From an uncultured Halomonas sp. (lineage in GTDB: Bacteria > Pseudomonadota > Gammaproteobacteria > Pseudomonadales > Halomonadaceae): a DNA stretch of 64,000 nucleotides. Made by a program: the position numbers and the translations under genes. Where the stretch lies: assembly GCF_947493865.1 (NCBI RefSeq), contig NZ_CANLTC010000002.1, positions 248,001 through 312,000 on the forward strand, given 5' to 3'. Positions 33,298 through 42,368 of the stretch are shown in pieces; position 1 is the first letter of the stretch; every line of letters starts with the position of its first letter. The notes below the pieces were generated by a model, which worked only from the letters and a program-made list of their open reading frames with translations, was not told the DNA's origin and ran no database searches.

Positions 33298-35160
33298 ATG
33301 TTGTACAAGAAAAGCACCCTGTGGCTGGCCATCGCGGCCCTGACCGCAGGAACAGCTCATGCCCAGCAGCGTCTGGAAGATATTCAGGTCACCGCCAACC
33401 GGCTGCCCCAGTCCCAGGCGGATGTGCTGGCCAGTACCACCATCATCGAACGAGAAGAAATCGAACGTCTGCAGGCGGAGTCGGTCATCGATCTGTTGCA
33501 GGCTCGAGCCGGGGTCGAGATCACCCAAAACGGCCCGCCGGGCACCATCAGCAGTCTGTTCCTGCGTGGCAGCAATTCCAATCACAGCGTCGTGCTGGTG
33601 GATGGCGTGCGCATCAACTCCGCGGTGGACGGCGGTACCAGCCTCGAGTTTCTCGACCCCGCTGCCATCGAGCGTATCGAGATCGTGCGTGGGCCTCGTG
33701 CCGCCACCTACGGCGCCGATGCCATCGGCGGCGTAATCCAGATATTCACCCGCCAAGGCAACCAGGAAGGCACCCAGGCAAGTCTGAAAACTCGCGTGGG
33801 CAGCAACGACAGCCAGCGCCAGCATCTATGGGTGGGTACGGGAAGTGCCGATACTCGACTCAACGCCACAGTGTTCAATCGCGAAACCGACGGCTTCAAT
33901 GCCTACAAAGGCGATGACAGCGGCGAGCGCGACGGCTATACCGGGCGCGGCGGCCAGCTCTCCTTGTCGCATCGTTTCGATGAGCGGGTCAGCGCCCAGG
34001 TCAGCGCTTTGCGTCAGGAGTTCAAGGCGGATTACGACAACTGCTTTCGTAGCGGTGATTTTCTTGCCCCCGCGTCCAGCGATTGCGAGAGCGAAGGCTA
34101 TCAGCAGAGCATCGGTGGCCGGGTCGATATAGCGCTTCAGCCGAATTGGGAGATCGGCATCACCGCCGGTCGTTTCGACGAGGTGCGCCGGGAATACTAT
34201 CGCAACGAACGCCAATCACGCACCGCCACCCAGCGCGATGAAGTCGGCCTGCAGAACCTGTTCTATCAGGATAATGGCGTCACAACGCTAGGCGTCGATT
34301 ATCGGCACGAAAGCGTCGACTTCTCGAACCGGACCGGTCAGGACTATGAAAAGGACAGCCGCGAGAACGTCGGTGTTTACGGTCTGGTTGAGCGCAACTA
34401 CGGGCCTCATCAGCTCTCCGGGTCGCTGCGCTACGACGACGACTCTCTGTTCGACGACGAGACCACCGGTAGTTTGGGCTACGGCTATCGTCTGACCCCC
34501 AATCAGCGCCTGGGCACCAGCTACGCTACCGCCTACAAGGCACCGAGCCTGAGCGATCTGTACGGCACTTTCGATCCCAACCCGGACCTGGATGCGGAAA
34601 CCTCGAAGAACGTCGAAGCCTTCTGGGAGTATCGTCGGGACAATGTCGATACGCGAATCACCGCTTTCGAGAATCGTATCGATGATCTGATCGTCTATAC
34701 CGGGGGCTTTCTCGACGGCAGTTATCGCAACGTGGACGAAGCGCGTATTCGCGGCGTCGAGCTTTCCGGTGGCTGGGAAGGCGAACGGTTGGTCACGCGC
34801 CTGGCGCTGACCTTCCAGGATCCAGAAGTGCGCAAGTGGTCCGATCCCTTCGCCGGTATCGAGGAAGGTGACCGTCTACTCAATCGAGCCGAGCGCTTTG
34901 CCCGGCTGGACGTCGATTATGCCCTGCTCGATAACGTACAGGTGGGCTCGACCCTGCGCGCCTACAGCGAGCGCACCTCCTATGGCGGCTCCGAGGTGGG
35001 CGGCTTCGGGCTGCTTGACCTGCGCACGTCCTGGCAGGTCACCCCGAAAGTCGAGCTTTCCGCCAAGATCGAGAACGTCCTCGACAAGCAGTATCAGCTT
35101 GTCGATGGCTACAACACCCGGGATCGCTATGTGGAAGGAGGCGTTACCGTACGCTACTGA
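33298..35160 (+). CDS. btuB: TonB-dependent vitamin B12 receptor
   Basis: BtuB takes cobalamin across the outer membrane with TonB energy. The 620-residue product has a signal peptide cut after AHA, a TonB box-like EDIQVTA, a plug domain (SVIDLLQARAGVEITQN, LRGSNSNHSVVLVDGVRIN, IERIEIVRGPRAATYGADAI) and a 22-strand barrel ending in an aromatic residue (VEGGVTVRY). GAGGAA lies 8 nt before ATG. Riboswitch control upstream fixes the substrate as a corrinoid. Confidence 0.95.
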   Translation: MLYKKSTLWLAIAALTAGTAHAQQRLEDIQVTANRLPQSQADVLASTTIIEREEIERLQAESVIDLLQARAGVEITQNGPPGTISSLFLRGSNSNHSVVLVDGVRINSAVDGGTSLEFLDPAAIERIEIVRGPRAATYGADAIGGVIQIFTRQGNQEGTQASLKTRVGSNDSQRQHLWVGTGSADTRLNATVFNRETDGFNAYKGDDSGERDGYTGRGGQLSLSHRFDERVSAQVSALRQEFKADYDNCFRSGDFLAPASSDCESEGYQQSIGGRVDIALQPNWEIGITAGRFDEVRREYYRNERQSRTATQRDEVGLQNLFYQDNGVTTLGVDYRHESVDFSNRTGQDYEKDSRENVGVYGLVERNYGPHQLSGSLRYDDDSLFDDETTGSLGYGYRLTPNQRLGTSYATAYKAPSLSDLYGTFDPNPDLDAETSKNVEAFWEYRRDNVDTRITAFENRIDDLIVYTGGFLDGSYRNVDEARIRGVELSGGWEGERLVTRLALTFQDPEVRKWSDPFAGIEEGDRLLNRAERFARLDVDYALLDNVQVGSTLRAYSERTSYGGSEVGGFGLLDLRTSWQVTPKVELSAKIENVLDKQYQLVDGYNTRDRYVEGGVTVRY

Positions 35161-35200
35161 GCGCCCTCTTGTCTTTATCGTCCAGAAACCCTTGAACTAC

Positions 35201-35231
35201 TGGTGCCAACCATCTAGCCCGGTTGGCACCA
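35201..35231 (+). terminator. hairpin after btuB, possible terminator
   Basis: An 11-bp perfect stem (TGGTGCCAACC with GGTTGGCACCA) and a 9-nt loop lie 40 bp beyond btuB. No T-run follows directly; TTTT occurs 12 nt later. It may end btuB transcription or only protect its 3' end. Confidence 0.5.
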
Positions 35232-35355
35232 TCCTGGCTCTGCTTTTCCTGTCGAGTAACTGCTAATCTTTGTAGAACATCGCGTGGCCTTTTGTCGCAG
35301 AGATCACCGCGATGTCGATAATAACGATTGTTGCCCGACAAAAAGGAATACAACA

Positions 35356-36696
35356 ATGAGCAAGACCCCCTCAGGACCTCATGATGAAAAGACCCGGGGC
35401 ATTCACGAACTCTATGCTGAAGACCCGTTAGCTGCGGACAAGGAACTCTGGGACAGGGAAACCGACCCGCTAAGCCGACGCGGTTTTCTCAAACGCAGCA
35501 GTCTGCTGGCCATGGCCGCAGCCGTAGGAGCGTCAATTCCCTTCGCCGACAAGATGCCCGCAGGTCTGATTCCGGCGGCGCTTGCGCAAAGCGATGAGCC
35601 TTTCAGCATTGAAGGCAAGGAAGGGCTGACCGTGCTCAACGATCGTCCTGTCAACGCGGAAACACCGCCACATCTGCTCGATGATGACGTGACGCCGGCC
35701 AAGCATATGTTCGTGCGCAACAACGGCTTGCCACCGGCACAGTCCAGTATCGATGTCGACAGCTGGACGCTGGAGATTGCCGGCGAATCCTGCCAGAACC
35801 CCAAGAGCTTCACCATCGCCGAACTCAAGAAGCAGTTCGATCAACACACCTATCAATTGACGGTGGAGTGTGGCGGCAATGGTCGAGCGGAATTCAACCC
35901 CTCCGCCAGCGGCAATCAATGGACCACCGGCGCCGTGGCCTGCCCGACCTATACCGGGGTGCGCGTAAAGGATGTACTCGAGGCCTGCGGCATAAAAGAT
36001 GATGCTGTGTACATCGGCTATTACGGTGCCGATACCCATCTCAGCGGCGATCCGAAGAAAGAGCCCATCTCGCGCGGCGTGCCCATGGACAAAGCTCTGG
36101 AGGATGAATCCCTGATCGCCTGGGCGATGAATGATGAAGACATTCCTTACCAGAACGGCTATCCGTTGCGCCTGGTCTGCGGCGGCTGGCCGGGTTCGGT
36201 GTCCGGCAAATGGTTGAACAAGATCGTCATTCGCAACCAGAAGCACGACGGCGCCAAGATGGCTCCGCCCTCCTACAGCGTGCCCAAGCATCCGGTGGCG
36301 CCGGGTACGGATGTGCCACTCGATGAGTTCGTGACCATCCATTCCATGCCGGTGAAATCCTTGATCACCTTTCCCGAGTCCGGCATCACCCATGCCGATC
36401 CCGGCCCTCTCGAGGTGCGCGGTCATGCCTGGGCGGGAGATCTATCGGTCAGGGAGGTGCAGGTTTCCACGGATTTCGGGGTCACCTGGCAAAAGGCCGA
36501 ACTCAAGGAAGCGCCCAACCGGTTGGCCTGGCAGCGCTTCACCACCGAGGTGACCTTCCCCGAACCAGGCTATTACGAAATCTGGGCCAAGGCCACGGAC
36601 AGCGAAGGCAATGCCCAGCCCATGGTCGTGCCCGGCTGGAATCCCAAGGGCTATCTCAACAATGCCTGCCATCGCATTGCGGTCCAGGTGGCCTGA
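35356..36696 (+). CDS. sorA: sulfite dehydrogenase, molybdopterin subunit (SorA/SoxC-like)
   Basis: The 446-residue product has a Tat signal (LSRRGFLKRSSLLAMAAAVG), so it is exported folded to the periplasm. It has the sulfite-oxidase molybdopterin domain, with the molybdenum-ligand Cys172 in LTVECGGNGRAEF. RVKDVLEACGIK and the WPGSVSGKWLNKIV region are also characteristic. The C-terminal Mo-co dimerisation domain contains VREVQVSTDFGVTWQKAELK. It is paired with a small cytochrome c gene 10 bp downstream. SorAB oxidises sulfite with cytochrome c. No sox genes flank it, so SoxCD is less likely. The start is ATG 35356; the GTG 24 codons up lacks homology. Confidence 0.9.
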   Translation: MSKTPSGPHDEKTRGIHELYAEDPLAADKELWDRETDPLSRRGFLKRSSLLAMAAAVGASIPFADKMPAGLIPAALAQSDEPFSIEGKEGLTVLNDRPVNAETPPHLLDDDVTPAKHMFVRNNGLPPAQSSIDVDSWTLEIAGESCQNPKSFTIAELKKQFDQHTYQLTVECGGNGRAEFNPSASGNQWTTGAVACPTYTGVRVKDVLEACGIKDDAVYIGYYGADTHLSGDPKKEPISRGVPMDKALEDESLIAWAMNDEDIPYQNGYPLRLVCGGWPGSVSGKWLNKIVIRNQKHDGAKMAPPSYSVPKHPVAPGTDVPLDEFVTIHSMPVKSLITFPESGITHADPGPLEVRGHAWAGDLSVREVQVSTDFGVTWQKAELKEAPNRLAWQRFTTEVTFPEPGYYEIWAKATDSEGNAQPMVVPGWNPKGYLNNACHRIAVQVA

Positions 36697-36706
36697 GGAA
36701 ACGCTC

Positions 36707-37084
36707 ATGAACGCAAAAAAGACGATTGGCGTCGCACTGGTGATAGCCGCCATTCTCCCCTTGGCAGGCAACGCTCAGGAAACCGATCCGGACAGCGGCT
36801 TCGTTATCGATGAGGGCTGGCAGGTGGTCAATGCCAACTGTACCGCCTGTCATTCCGCCAAGCTGGTGACCCAGAACAGCGGCTCACGCAATCGCTGGGA
36901 ATATCTCATCCGCTGGATGCAGAAGACTCAAGGCCTGTGGCAATTCCAGCCGGAAATGGAAAACACCATCCTGGACTACCTGGCCAAGCACTACGGCCCC
37001 AAGGAGGACGCACGGCGCCCACCGCTGGCCCGGGACCTGATGCCGGACAATCCCTACAAGCAAGCCGACAACGCCTCTGGCTAA
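36707..37084 (+). CDS. sorB: c-type cytochrome of sulfite dehydrogenase (SorB-like)
   Basis: The 125-residue product has a signal peptide (KKTIGVALVIAAILPLAGNA) and one heme motif, CTACH (VNANCTACHSAKLV), with a predicted Met ligand region near IRWMQKTQGLWQF. It lies 10 bp after sorA, and so would be the heme subunit that accepts electrons from sulfite oxidation and passes them to the respiratory chain. Unusually small single-heme c-type. It is followed by a terminator. Confidence 0.88.
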   Translation: MNAKKTIGVALVIAAILPLAGNAQETDPDSGFVIDEGWQVVNANCTACHSAKLVTQNSGSRNRWEYLIRWMQKTQGLWQFQPEMENTILDYLAKHYGPKEDARRPPLARDLMPDNPYKQADNASG

Positions 37085-37112
37085 ATATCCAATCGCAGTC
37101 TTGTTATGAACG

Positions 37113-37153
37113 ACCCCCAGGATTGGATGCCCATCCAATTCTGGGGGTTTTTT
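37113..37153 (+). terminator. Rho-independent terminator after sorB
   Basis: A long stem, ACCCCCAG-GATTGGATG with CATCCAATTCTGGGGGT, is followed by TTTTTT on the plus strand. It lies 29 bp beyond the sorB stop and ends the sorAB transcript. Confidence 0.92.
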
Positions 37154-37241
37154 CATACTCGCGTTGAAACATCGGTCTATAGCGATTTACCGGCGGCTAA
37201 CGTAGCGTATGCAAGAAGCAACAATCTCAGGGATGACCAGC

Positions 37242-38855
37242 ATGAACCGACGCGATTTCTTGAAGGCCGCGAGCGTGATGAGCAGCGCGTTTCTGCCTAT
37301 TTCGACCGTCCTTGCCCTTGCCGACGGCTCAACCAAGTCGATCGGTCCAGAGAAGTCCTTCGATTACGCCTGGCTCAAGGGGCTGGCAAAGCATCTTTCT
37401 CAGCAGGATGCCACAACACCTGAAGGTGACTTGCCGGAACAGTTGCAGGATATGAGCTGGGATGACTACCAGGCAATCACCTTCAAGCGGGATCGCGCTC
37501 TATGGGCCGACAACGAACAGTCGAATGTTCGTGCTCAGCTCTTTCATCTCGGGCTTTATTTCAAAAAGCCGGTTCGTATTTACGAAATCAGCGAAGGACA
37601 AGCCCACGAAATCGCCTACGACCCGGCGATGTTCGAGTACGGCAAATCGGGTATCGACGGTGACGCACTACCCAAGGATCTTGGTTTTGCCGGCTTCCGC
37701 GTTCATCACAAAAGCGACTGGAAACGTGATATTGCCTCGTTTCTAGGCGCCAGTTATTTCCGGGCTGTCAGCAAATCGATGCAGTACGGCATGTCCGCCC
37801 GAGGTCTGGCCATCGATTCAGGCATGATGAAGCCCGAAGAGTTCCCGAACTTTACCCGCTTCTGGCTCGAGCGGCCTGATGATGACAGCGATCTCGTCAC
37901 TGTCTATGCCCTGCTGGAATCTCCGAGCGTGACCGGAGCCTATCGCTTTGGTATTACCGCCGGCAACGGCGTAGTCATGGATGTGGACGCCGCTCTCTAT
38001 CCGCGCAAGGCCATCGAGCGCCTGGGTATAGCGCCTTTGACCAGCATGTACATGGTGGGCGAGAACGATCGGCAGGCCGGCTGGGACTGGCGGCCGGAGA
38101 TTCACGACTCCGATGGCCTTTCCATGCACACAGGCAAGGATGAATGGTTATGGCGTCCTCTTGCCAACCCATCCAGACTGCGTTTCAACGCCTACCAGGA
38201 TAAAAACCCCAAGGGCTTCGGCCTGATTCAACGCGACCGTGATTTCGATCACTATCAGGATGATGGCGTTTTCTACGATCAACGCCCCAGCGTATGGATC
38301 GAGCCCAAGTCCGATTGGGGGCCAGGGGCAATCCAGCTGGTGGAGATTCCAACGCTGGATGAGACCTTCGACAACATCGTGGCATTCTGGAACCCTGCAG
38401 AGCCAATCGAGCCTGGTCGCGAATTGCTCTACGGCTACCGGATCTATTGGCGCGAACGCCCTCCCGTGGAAACCCAACTGGCCCGCTGTGTGGCTACCCG
38501 TACGGGCATCGGCGGCGTGGTCGGTCAAAAGCGCGAATATTTCAGCTGGCGTTTCGTCGTCGATTTCAAGGGCGGCCCCTTCCCCTTCAATGCAGACCAG
38601 GAAGTCGAGGTCGTGCCAAACATCAGGAATTCCGCCGGCCGGGTCGAGATTACGTCTGCACGTCCTCTGCACGCGATCCAGGGCTACCGGGCCATGTTTG
38701 ATGTGGTACCTCCGGACGATAGCACCGATCATATCAACCTGAGCCTGTATCTCACGTTAAAAGGGAACGACAAACCCTTGACCGAAACCTGGATGTATCA
38801 ATGGACGCCGCCACCCGAGGAGGAGCGTGGGTTGCGCAATCCCGGGCATCTCTGA
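37242..38855 (+). CDS. opgD: glucan biosynthesis protein D (OpgD/MdoD)
   Basis: OpgD is a periplasmic protein that shapes the glucan backbone of osmoregulated periplasmic glucans. The 537-residue product (E. coli 551) has a twin-Arg signal, MNRRDFLKAASVMSSAFLPI. The OpgG/D domain contains AITFKRDRALWADNEQSNVR, LGLYFKKPVRIYEI, EIHDSDGLSMHTGKDEWLWR and FGLIQRDRDFDHYQDD, all typical. The start is the ATG of MNRRDF, with AGGG about 9 nt upstream. No opgH or opgG is adjacent. Confidence 0.93.
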   Translation: MNRRDFLKAASVMSSAFLPISTVLALADGSTKSIGPEKSFDYAWLKGLAKHLSQQDATTPEGDLPEQLQDMSWDDYQAITFKRDRALWADNEQSNVRAQLFHLGLYFKKPVRIYEISEGQAHEIAYDPAMFEYGKSGIDGDALPKDLGFAGFRVHHKSDWKRDIASFLGASYFRAVSKSMQYGMSARGLAIDSGMMKPEEFPNFTRFWLERPDDDSDLVTVYALLESPSVTGAYRFGITAGNGVVMDVDAALYPRKAIERLGIAPLTSMYMVGENDRQAGWDWRPEIHDSDGLSMHTGKDEWLWRPLANPSRLRFNAYQDKNPKGFGLIQRDRDFDHYQDDGVFYDQRPSVWIEPKSDWGPGAIQLVEIPTLDETFDNIVAFWNPAEPIEPGRELLYGYRIYWRERPPVETQLARCVATRTGIGGVVGQKREYFSWRFVVDFKGGPFPFNADQEVEVVPNIRNSAGRVEITSARPLHAIQGYRAMFDVVPPDDSTDHINLSLYLTLKGNDKPLTETWMYQWTPPPEEERGLRNPGHL

Positions 38856-38878
38856 CACTTTCCTTCCCAGTTTTTGAG

Positions 38879-38920
38879 TTGCAGATAGACGATACCGCCT
38901 TATACTGTACTTAAATACAG
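38879..38920 (+). promoter_or_regulatory. predicted SOS promoter with LexA box
   Basis: CTGTACTTAAATACAG (38905-38920) matches the gammaproteobacterial LexA consensus CTGT-N8-ACAG exactly, in the extended context TACTG...CAGTT. A possible -10 TATACT (38901-38906) overlaps it and a possible -35 TTGCAG (38879-38884) lies 16 nt upstream, so LexA would block the promoter. It is 30 bp upstream of the radical-SAM start codon. Confidence 0.85.
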
Positions 38921-38950
38921 TTATTGAATACCGTTAAAGGCGGCAAACAC

Positions 38951-40024
38951 ATGGCTATTCAACACCCCTCTTTGTTGCGCAAAGGCCGCGGTGCAACGTT
39001 TGATCCCAATAACCGATTCGCACCCACCCACAGCGAGGCTATCGATGATGGCTGGTGGCAGGAGGCCCTTCCCGAGCGCCTGGCAACCACTGTGCGTGAC
39101 GAAGCCTCGAAGAGCGCGCTTTCCTGGAATCAATCGCCGGATCTTGGCTTCGATCGCTCGCTGAACCCTTATCGGGGTTGCGAGCACGGCTGTATCTATT
39201 GCTACGCGCGTCCCAGCCATGCCTATTGGGATCTATCGCCGGGTATCGACTTCGAGACCCGCTTGATTGCGCGCACCGGTCTCGTCGAGCGTTTGCGCGA
39301 AGAATTGTGCAAGCCCGGCTATGTTTGTCGGCCCATCAACCTGTCCGGTAATACCGATTGCTACCAGCCCCTGGAAGCCGAGCGCCGCACGACCCGGGCC
39401 ATTCTCGAACTACTGCTGGAGTGTCGTCATCCAGTCACCCTGGTCACCAAGAGCGCACTGATTCTGCGGGACAAGTCGCTGCTCGAAGAAATGGCCAAAC
39501 GGCAATTGGTGCGGGTGTTCATCAGCCTCACCAGCCTCGATGATGAACTCAAGCGCAGCCTGGAGCCACGCACTGCCTCGCCCAGGGCACGCCTCAGGAC
39601 TCTGCAGGAGCTCAGCACGGCGGGAATTCCCACCGGCGCCCTGCTGGCGCCGATGATTCCCGGGCTGAACGATCATGAAATGGAAACCCTGCTACAGGCA
39701 GCTCACGACGCGGGGGCACGCACCGCCGCCTGGACGCTGCTGCGCTTGCCCCGGGAGGTGGCGCCACTGTTCGAGGAGTGGTTGCTATGCCATTACCCGG
39801 AGCGGGCTGGAAAGGTCATGAGCTTGATGCGACAGTGCCGAAATGGCCAAGCCTATGACTCACGTTTCGGCCAGCGCATGCGCGGCCAAGGGGTATTCGC
39901 CGAGTTGCTGGCTCAGCGTTTCAGTAACGCCAGTCGACGCCTGGGCTTGAAGAAACACGTGGAGACAAGGCTTGACTGTGGTGCATTCCGAGCGCCTCAC
40001 GCACAAGGTGACCTGTTTCTCTGA
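38951..40024 (+). CDS. PA0069-family radical SAM protein, predicted LexA-controlled
   Basis: The 357-residue cytoplasmic product is a radical SAM enzyme: the iron-sulfur motif CEHGCIYCYARPSHAY sits in the SplB-like domain, followed by INLSGNTDCYQPLEAERRTT, PVTLVTKSALILRD and FISLTSLDDELKRSLEPRTA. It belongs to the PA0069 family, related to spore photoproduct lyase but of unknown substrate. PA0069 of P. aeruginosa is, as I recall, in the LexA regulon, in agreement with the box upstream. The start MAIQHPSL is used; an upstream in-frame TTG nine codons earlier lies beside the LexA box. The winged-helix gene follows 41 bp downstream. Confidence 0.92.
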   Translation: MAIQHPSLLRKGRGATFDPNNRFAPTHSEAIDDGWWQEALPERLATTVRDEASKSALSWNQSPDLGFDRSLNPYRGCEHGCIYCYARPSHAYWDLSPGIDFETRLIARTGLVERLREELCKPGYVCRPINLSGNTDCYQPLEAERRTTRAILELLLECRHPVTLVTKSALILRDKSLLEEMAKRQLVRVFISLTSLDDELKRSLEPRTASPRARLRTLQELSTAGIPTGALLAPMIPGLNDHEMETLLQAAHDAGARTAAWTLLRLPREVAPLFEEWLLCHYPERAGKVMSLMRQCRNGQAYDSRFGQRMRGQGVFAELLAQRFSNASRRLGLKKHVETRLDCGAFRAPHAQGDLFL

Positions 40025-40065
40025 ACTGTTAACATGGAGCCTCATAGCGCTATACGAGACGCCTC

Positions 40066-40389
40066 ATGCCTGATACCAAGACGCTAACCAGCAAACTCTC
40101 TATCAGCAAGACTCAGTCCAGTTTCTATCGCCGGATCTATGTGGCTTACTTGATCGACAACGGCACGGCCAGCGTACCGGATATCATCGCCGCTACCGGC
40201 ATGCCTCGGCGCACGGCTCAGGACACCATCAATGCCCTCGCGGAACTCGACATCCTTTGCGAATTCGAACGAAAGGCCGGCGCCCGGCATAATACCGGCA
40301 GCTATGTCATTCGGGATTGGGGGCCAATTGATGTCAATTGGGTAATCACCCATCATCACTATCTCAAGCAGGCATTGGGATACTCTTGA
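40066..40389 (+). CDS. predicted winged-helix DNA-binding protein
   Basis: The 107-residue product has a helix-turn-helix with a wing: FYRRIYVAYLIDNGTASVPD, IIAATGMPRRTAQDTINALA and ELDILCEFERKAGARHNTGS. This is a small stand-alone wHTH protein with no ligand domain. It lies 41 bp after the radical-SAM gene on the same strand and could be part of the same LexA-controlled transcript. It has no annotated role that I recognise; a DNA-binding role is inferred. Confidence 0.78.
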   Translation: MPDTKTLTSKLSISKTQSSFYRRIYVAYLIDNGTASVPDIIAATGMPRRTAQDTINALAELDILCEFERKAGARHNTGSYVIRDWGPIDVNWVITHHHYLKQALGYS

Positions 40390-40463
40390 TCTTCTTCAAC
40401 ACTCCTCCACCCTTCTCAGCCATCAACAACCCCGCCGGCCGAAAGGAAGCAGTACCCGGTAGC

Positions 40464-41990
40464 CTACCCCTGACTCGAAACCTGGGCATCCTTTGACGAA
40501 AATACAGTAATGCGGTCTCGTCCGGCACGCTTGGAAGCGTACATGCCACTATCCGCCGCATCGAACAGCGATTCGACATCCTGAAACTCGTCGCCTGTCT
40601 GAATGGCTGCAATCCCGAATGATACCGTGATATGGATATCCGTTTTCCTGGAGCCACCAAGCGCTGTCTTCTGCAGTCTTTCCCGCACACTCTCGGCAAA
40701 CGACGTCGCGCTTTCTTCATCGTAATTCGGAAGAACGACAACAAACTCCTCGCCGCCATAGCGCCCCACCTGACCTCCGACCTCTCCCGCCATATCACGT
40801 AGAATCGAGGCAAAATTCTTTAATACTGCATCGCCTATGACATGCCCAAACCGGTCATTGATGCTCTTGAAGTGATCGAGATCCATGAAAATGATCGCCA
40901 ATGGTTGAAACCTTTCGTCCTTGGCGTCAAAGGAGCCACTCAGCAGCTCTGCAAGATGGGTGCGATTATAGACTTGAGTAAGCGGATCGATCTTGGCTTG
41001 CAAGCTCAGTGCTTGTTGTTGCTGGCGAAGCAGCTCGATTTCCGCACGCTGTCGTTCAATATCTCGTTGCAGGCATTCATTCTTGTCGGATAGAACCTGT
41101 TTTGCCTCAAGCATCAACTGGTTACTATCCAGTCGTTCCGGAACCGCAATATCATATAGTGACGCCAGTAATGGAAGCTGCTCTTGCAACGCCATGATGC
41201 TCGCCAGTAACTCAGTCGTTTCAATATCGAAATAGTCTTCCAGGGTGATCATCACCGCCCCCAGGGACGCTTCTCCTTCAATCCAGGCGTCAGCCAGCAT
41301 GCTCGCGGCGATGATGCAGTTGGTTACCTGCTTTTCTCGAGAGGTTGTCTTCTCCAGTTCGTCATGACTGCTGCGTATCCAGTTCAAGGTTCTCTCGGAG
41401 AGTTGCCACCGCTCAGCCAGCCAGGCGCCTACTTCAGCGTGATCGCTCTCGTATACTCGGCGCTCCAGGGCAACCAGCTCAGAATGGGTCTTGGCGTCGA
41501 CAAGCAGGCCCATGTAGCGCTCTTCATCAACGGCACGCATTGCCAACATGCCGATATCCTGCAAAAGAGAGGCCGTGAACAATGCCCCTCCCTCACCCTG
41601 TAAATTCAAGGATTCCGCTAACGACTTGGCGCACAAGGCACAAATCAGTGAACGCTGCCAGTATCGCTCTAAATCAAACCCTCCGACTCCCTGCTTTTTG
41701 GTGGAGGCCACTAGACTGCACCCTAGCGCCAATGAGAGGGTACGCTCCAACCCGATGCGACTTACGGCCTGGGTCAAGTCCTCGGCAGGCTTGTGCTGCG
41801 CGTAATACACAGTATTGGCAAGAGACAATAAACGCGCTGAGAGCGCGGGATCGCGCCCCAGATTCTCGATGATGTCTTGAAGGTTGACGTTTGAGTCCCG
41901 TGCCAACTCGACTACGCGTAACACGACCGTAGGCAAAGAAGGAAGCCGGACGCTGCGCTCCAGTGATTGGCTAAGCTGATGCGATAACAT
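40464..41990 (-). CDS. HDOD-GGDEF protein, probable diguanylate cyclase
   Basis: The 508-residue cytoplasmic product has an N-terminal HDOD domain (about residues 10-210: PSLPTVVLRVVELARDSNVN, DPALSARLLSLANTVYY, AVSRIGLERTLSLALGCSLV, and FTASLLQDIGMLAM), a helical linker with coiled-coil (DIERQRAEIELLRQQQQALS), and a C-terminal GGDEF domain. The active site is GGEEF (residues 412-416), so cyclic-di-GMP synthesis is likely. The RxxD product-inhibition site is absent: the position reads EVGG. HDOD domains mostly act as protein-binding modules. It stands alone upstream of the AT-rich spacer. Confidence 0.9.
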   Translation of the reverse strand: MLSHQLSQSLERSVRLPSLPTVVLRVVELARDSNVNLQDIIENLGRDPALSARLLSLANTVYYAQHKPAEDLTQAVSRIGLERTLSLALGCSLVASTKKQGVGGFDLERYWQRSLICALCAKSLAESLNLQGEGGALFTASLLQDIGMLAMRAVDEERYMGLLVDAKTHSELVALERRVYESDHAEVGAWLAERWQLSERTLNWIRSSHDELEKTTSREKQVTNCIIAASMLADAWIEGEASLGAVMITLEDYFDIETTELLASIMALQEQLPLLASLYDIAVPERLDSNQLMLEAKQVLSDKNECLQRDIERQRAEIELLRQQQQALSLQAKIDPLTQVYNRTHLAELLSGSFDAKDERFQPLAIIFMDLDHFKSINDRFGHVIGDAVLKNFASILRDMAGEVGGQVGRYGGEEFVVVLPNYDEESATSFAESVRERLQKTALGGSRKTDIHITVSFGIAAIQTGDEFQDVESLFDAADSGMYASKRAGRDRITVFSSKDAQVSSQG

Positions 41991-42368
41991 GGTATTCCCC
42001 GCTATACCTAAAAATTAAATTAAATTAAATTTTTAATTTAACAATCGTTTCACTTATTACAGAGCCAGTAATTTAAGTTACTTGGTACTAAAATATTTGA
42101 TATATGGTTCTTTTTAACCATGCTTCGTTAGCAAAACAACGAGCTCAATGCAATATGCGTCCAATTGTTACTCTTTAAATCCAAAACGTCAACCAACGTA
42201 ACCATTCAACGAAAGGAACGTAACATTTGTTAGCAAAAGGCCCATAACTGAATCTCTTTTAATGAAAAAAATCATTTTATCTTTATCAGAAACGGCAATT
42301 TACCAGCACACAAACACATTGCCGCCAAGTATCCCCCAATAGATGGCATAACTAGCCCAGGAAATATC
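41991..42368. other. AT-rich divergent intergenic region
   Basis: About 380 bp separate the divergent HDOD-GGDEF and cobO genes. It has the lowest GC in the window and begins (42010-42040) with a run of AAATT repeats and an imperfect AT palindrome. Promoters for both genes are expected here. No RNA gene, cobalamin riboswitch motif or hairpin terminator was seen. Confidence 0.6.

Noticed and set aside
35533-36426. 297-codon minus-strand ORF opposite sorA
   Set aside because: It is antisense to a well-supported Tat-exported enzyme and has no recognisable product.
38148-38732. 194-codon minus-strand ORF opposite opgD
   Set aside because: It is a shadow of opgD with no domain or ribosome site of its own.
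42000-42368. Cobalamin riboswitch before cobO
   Set aside because: I looked for the GCCCCCGCAAC and B12-box motifs seen before btuB; they are absent in this interval.
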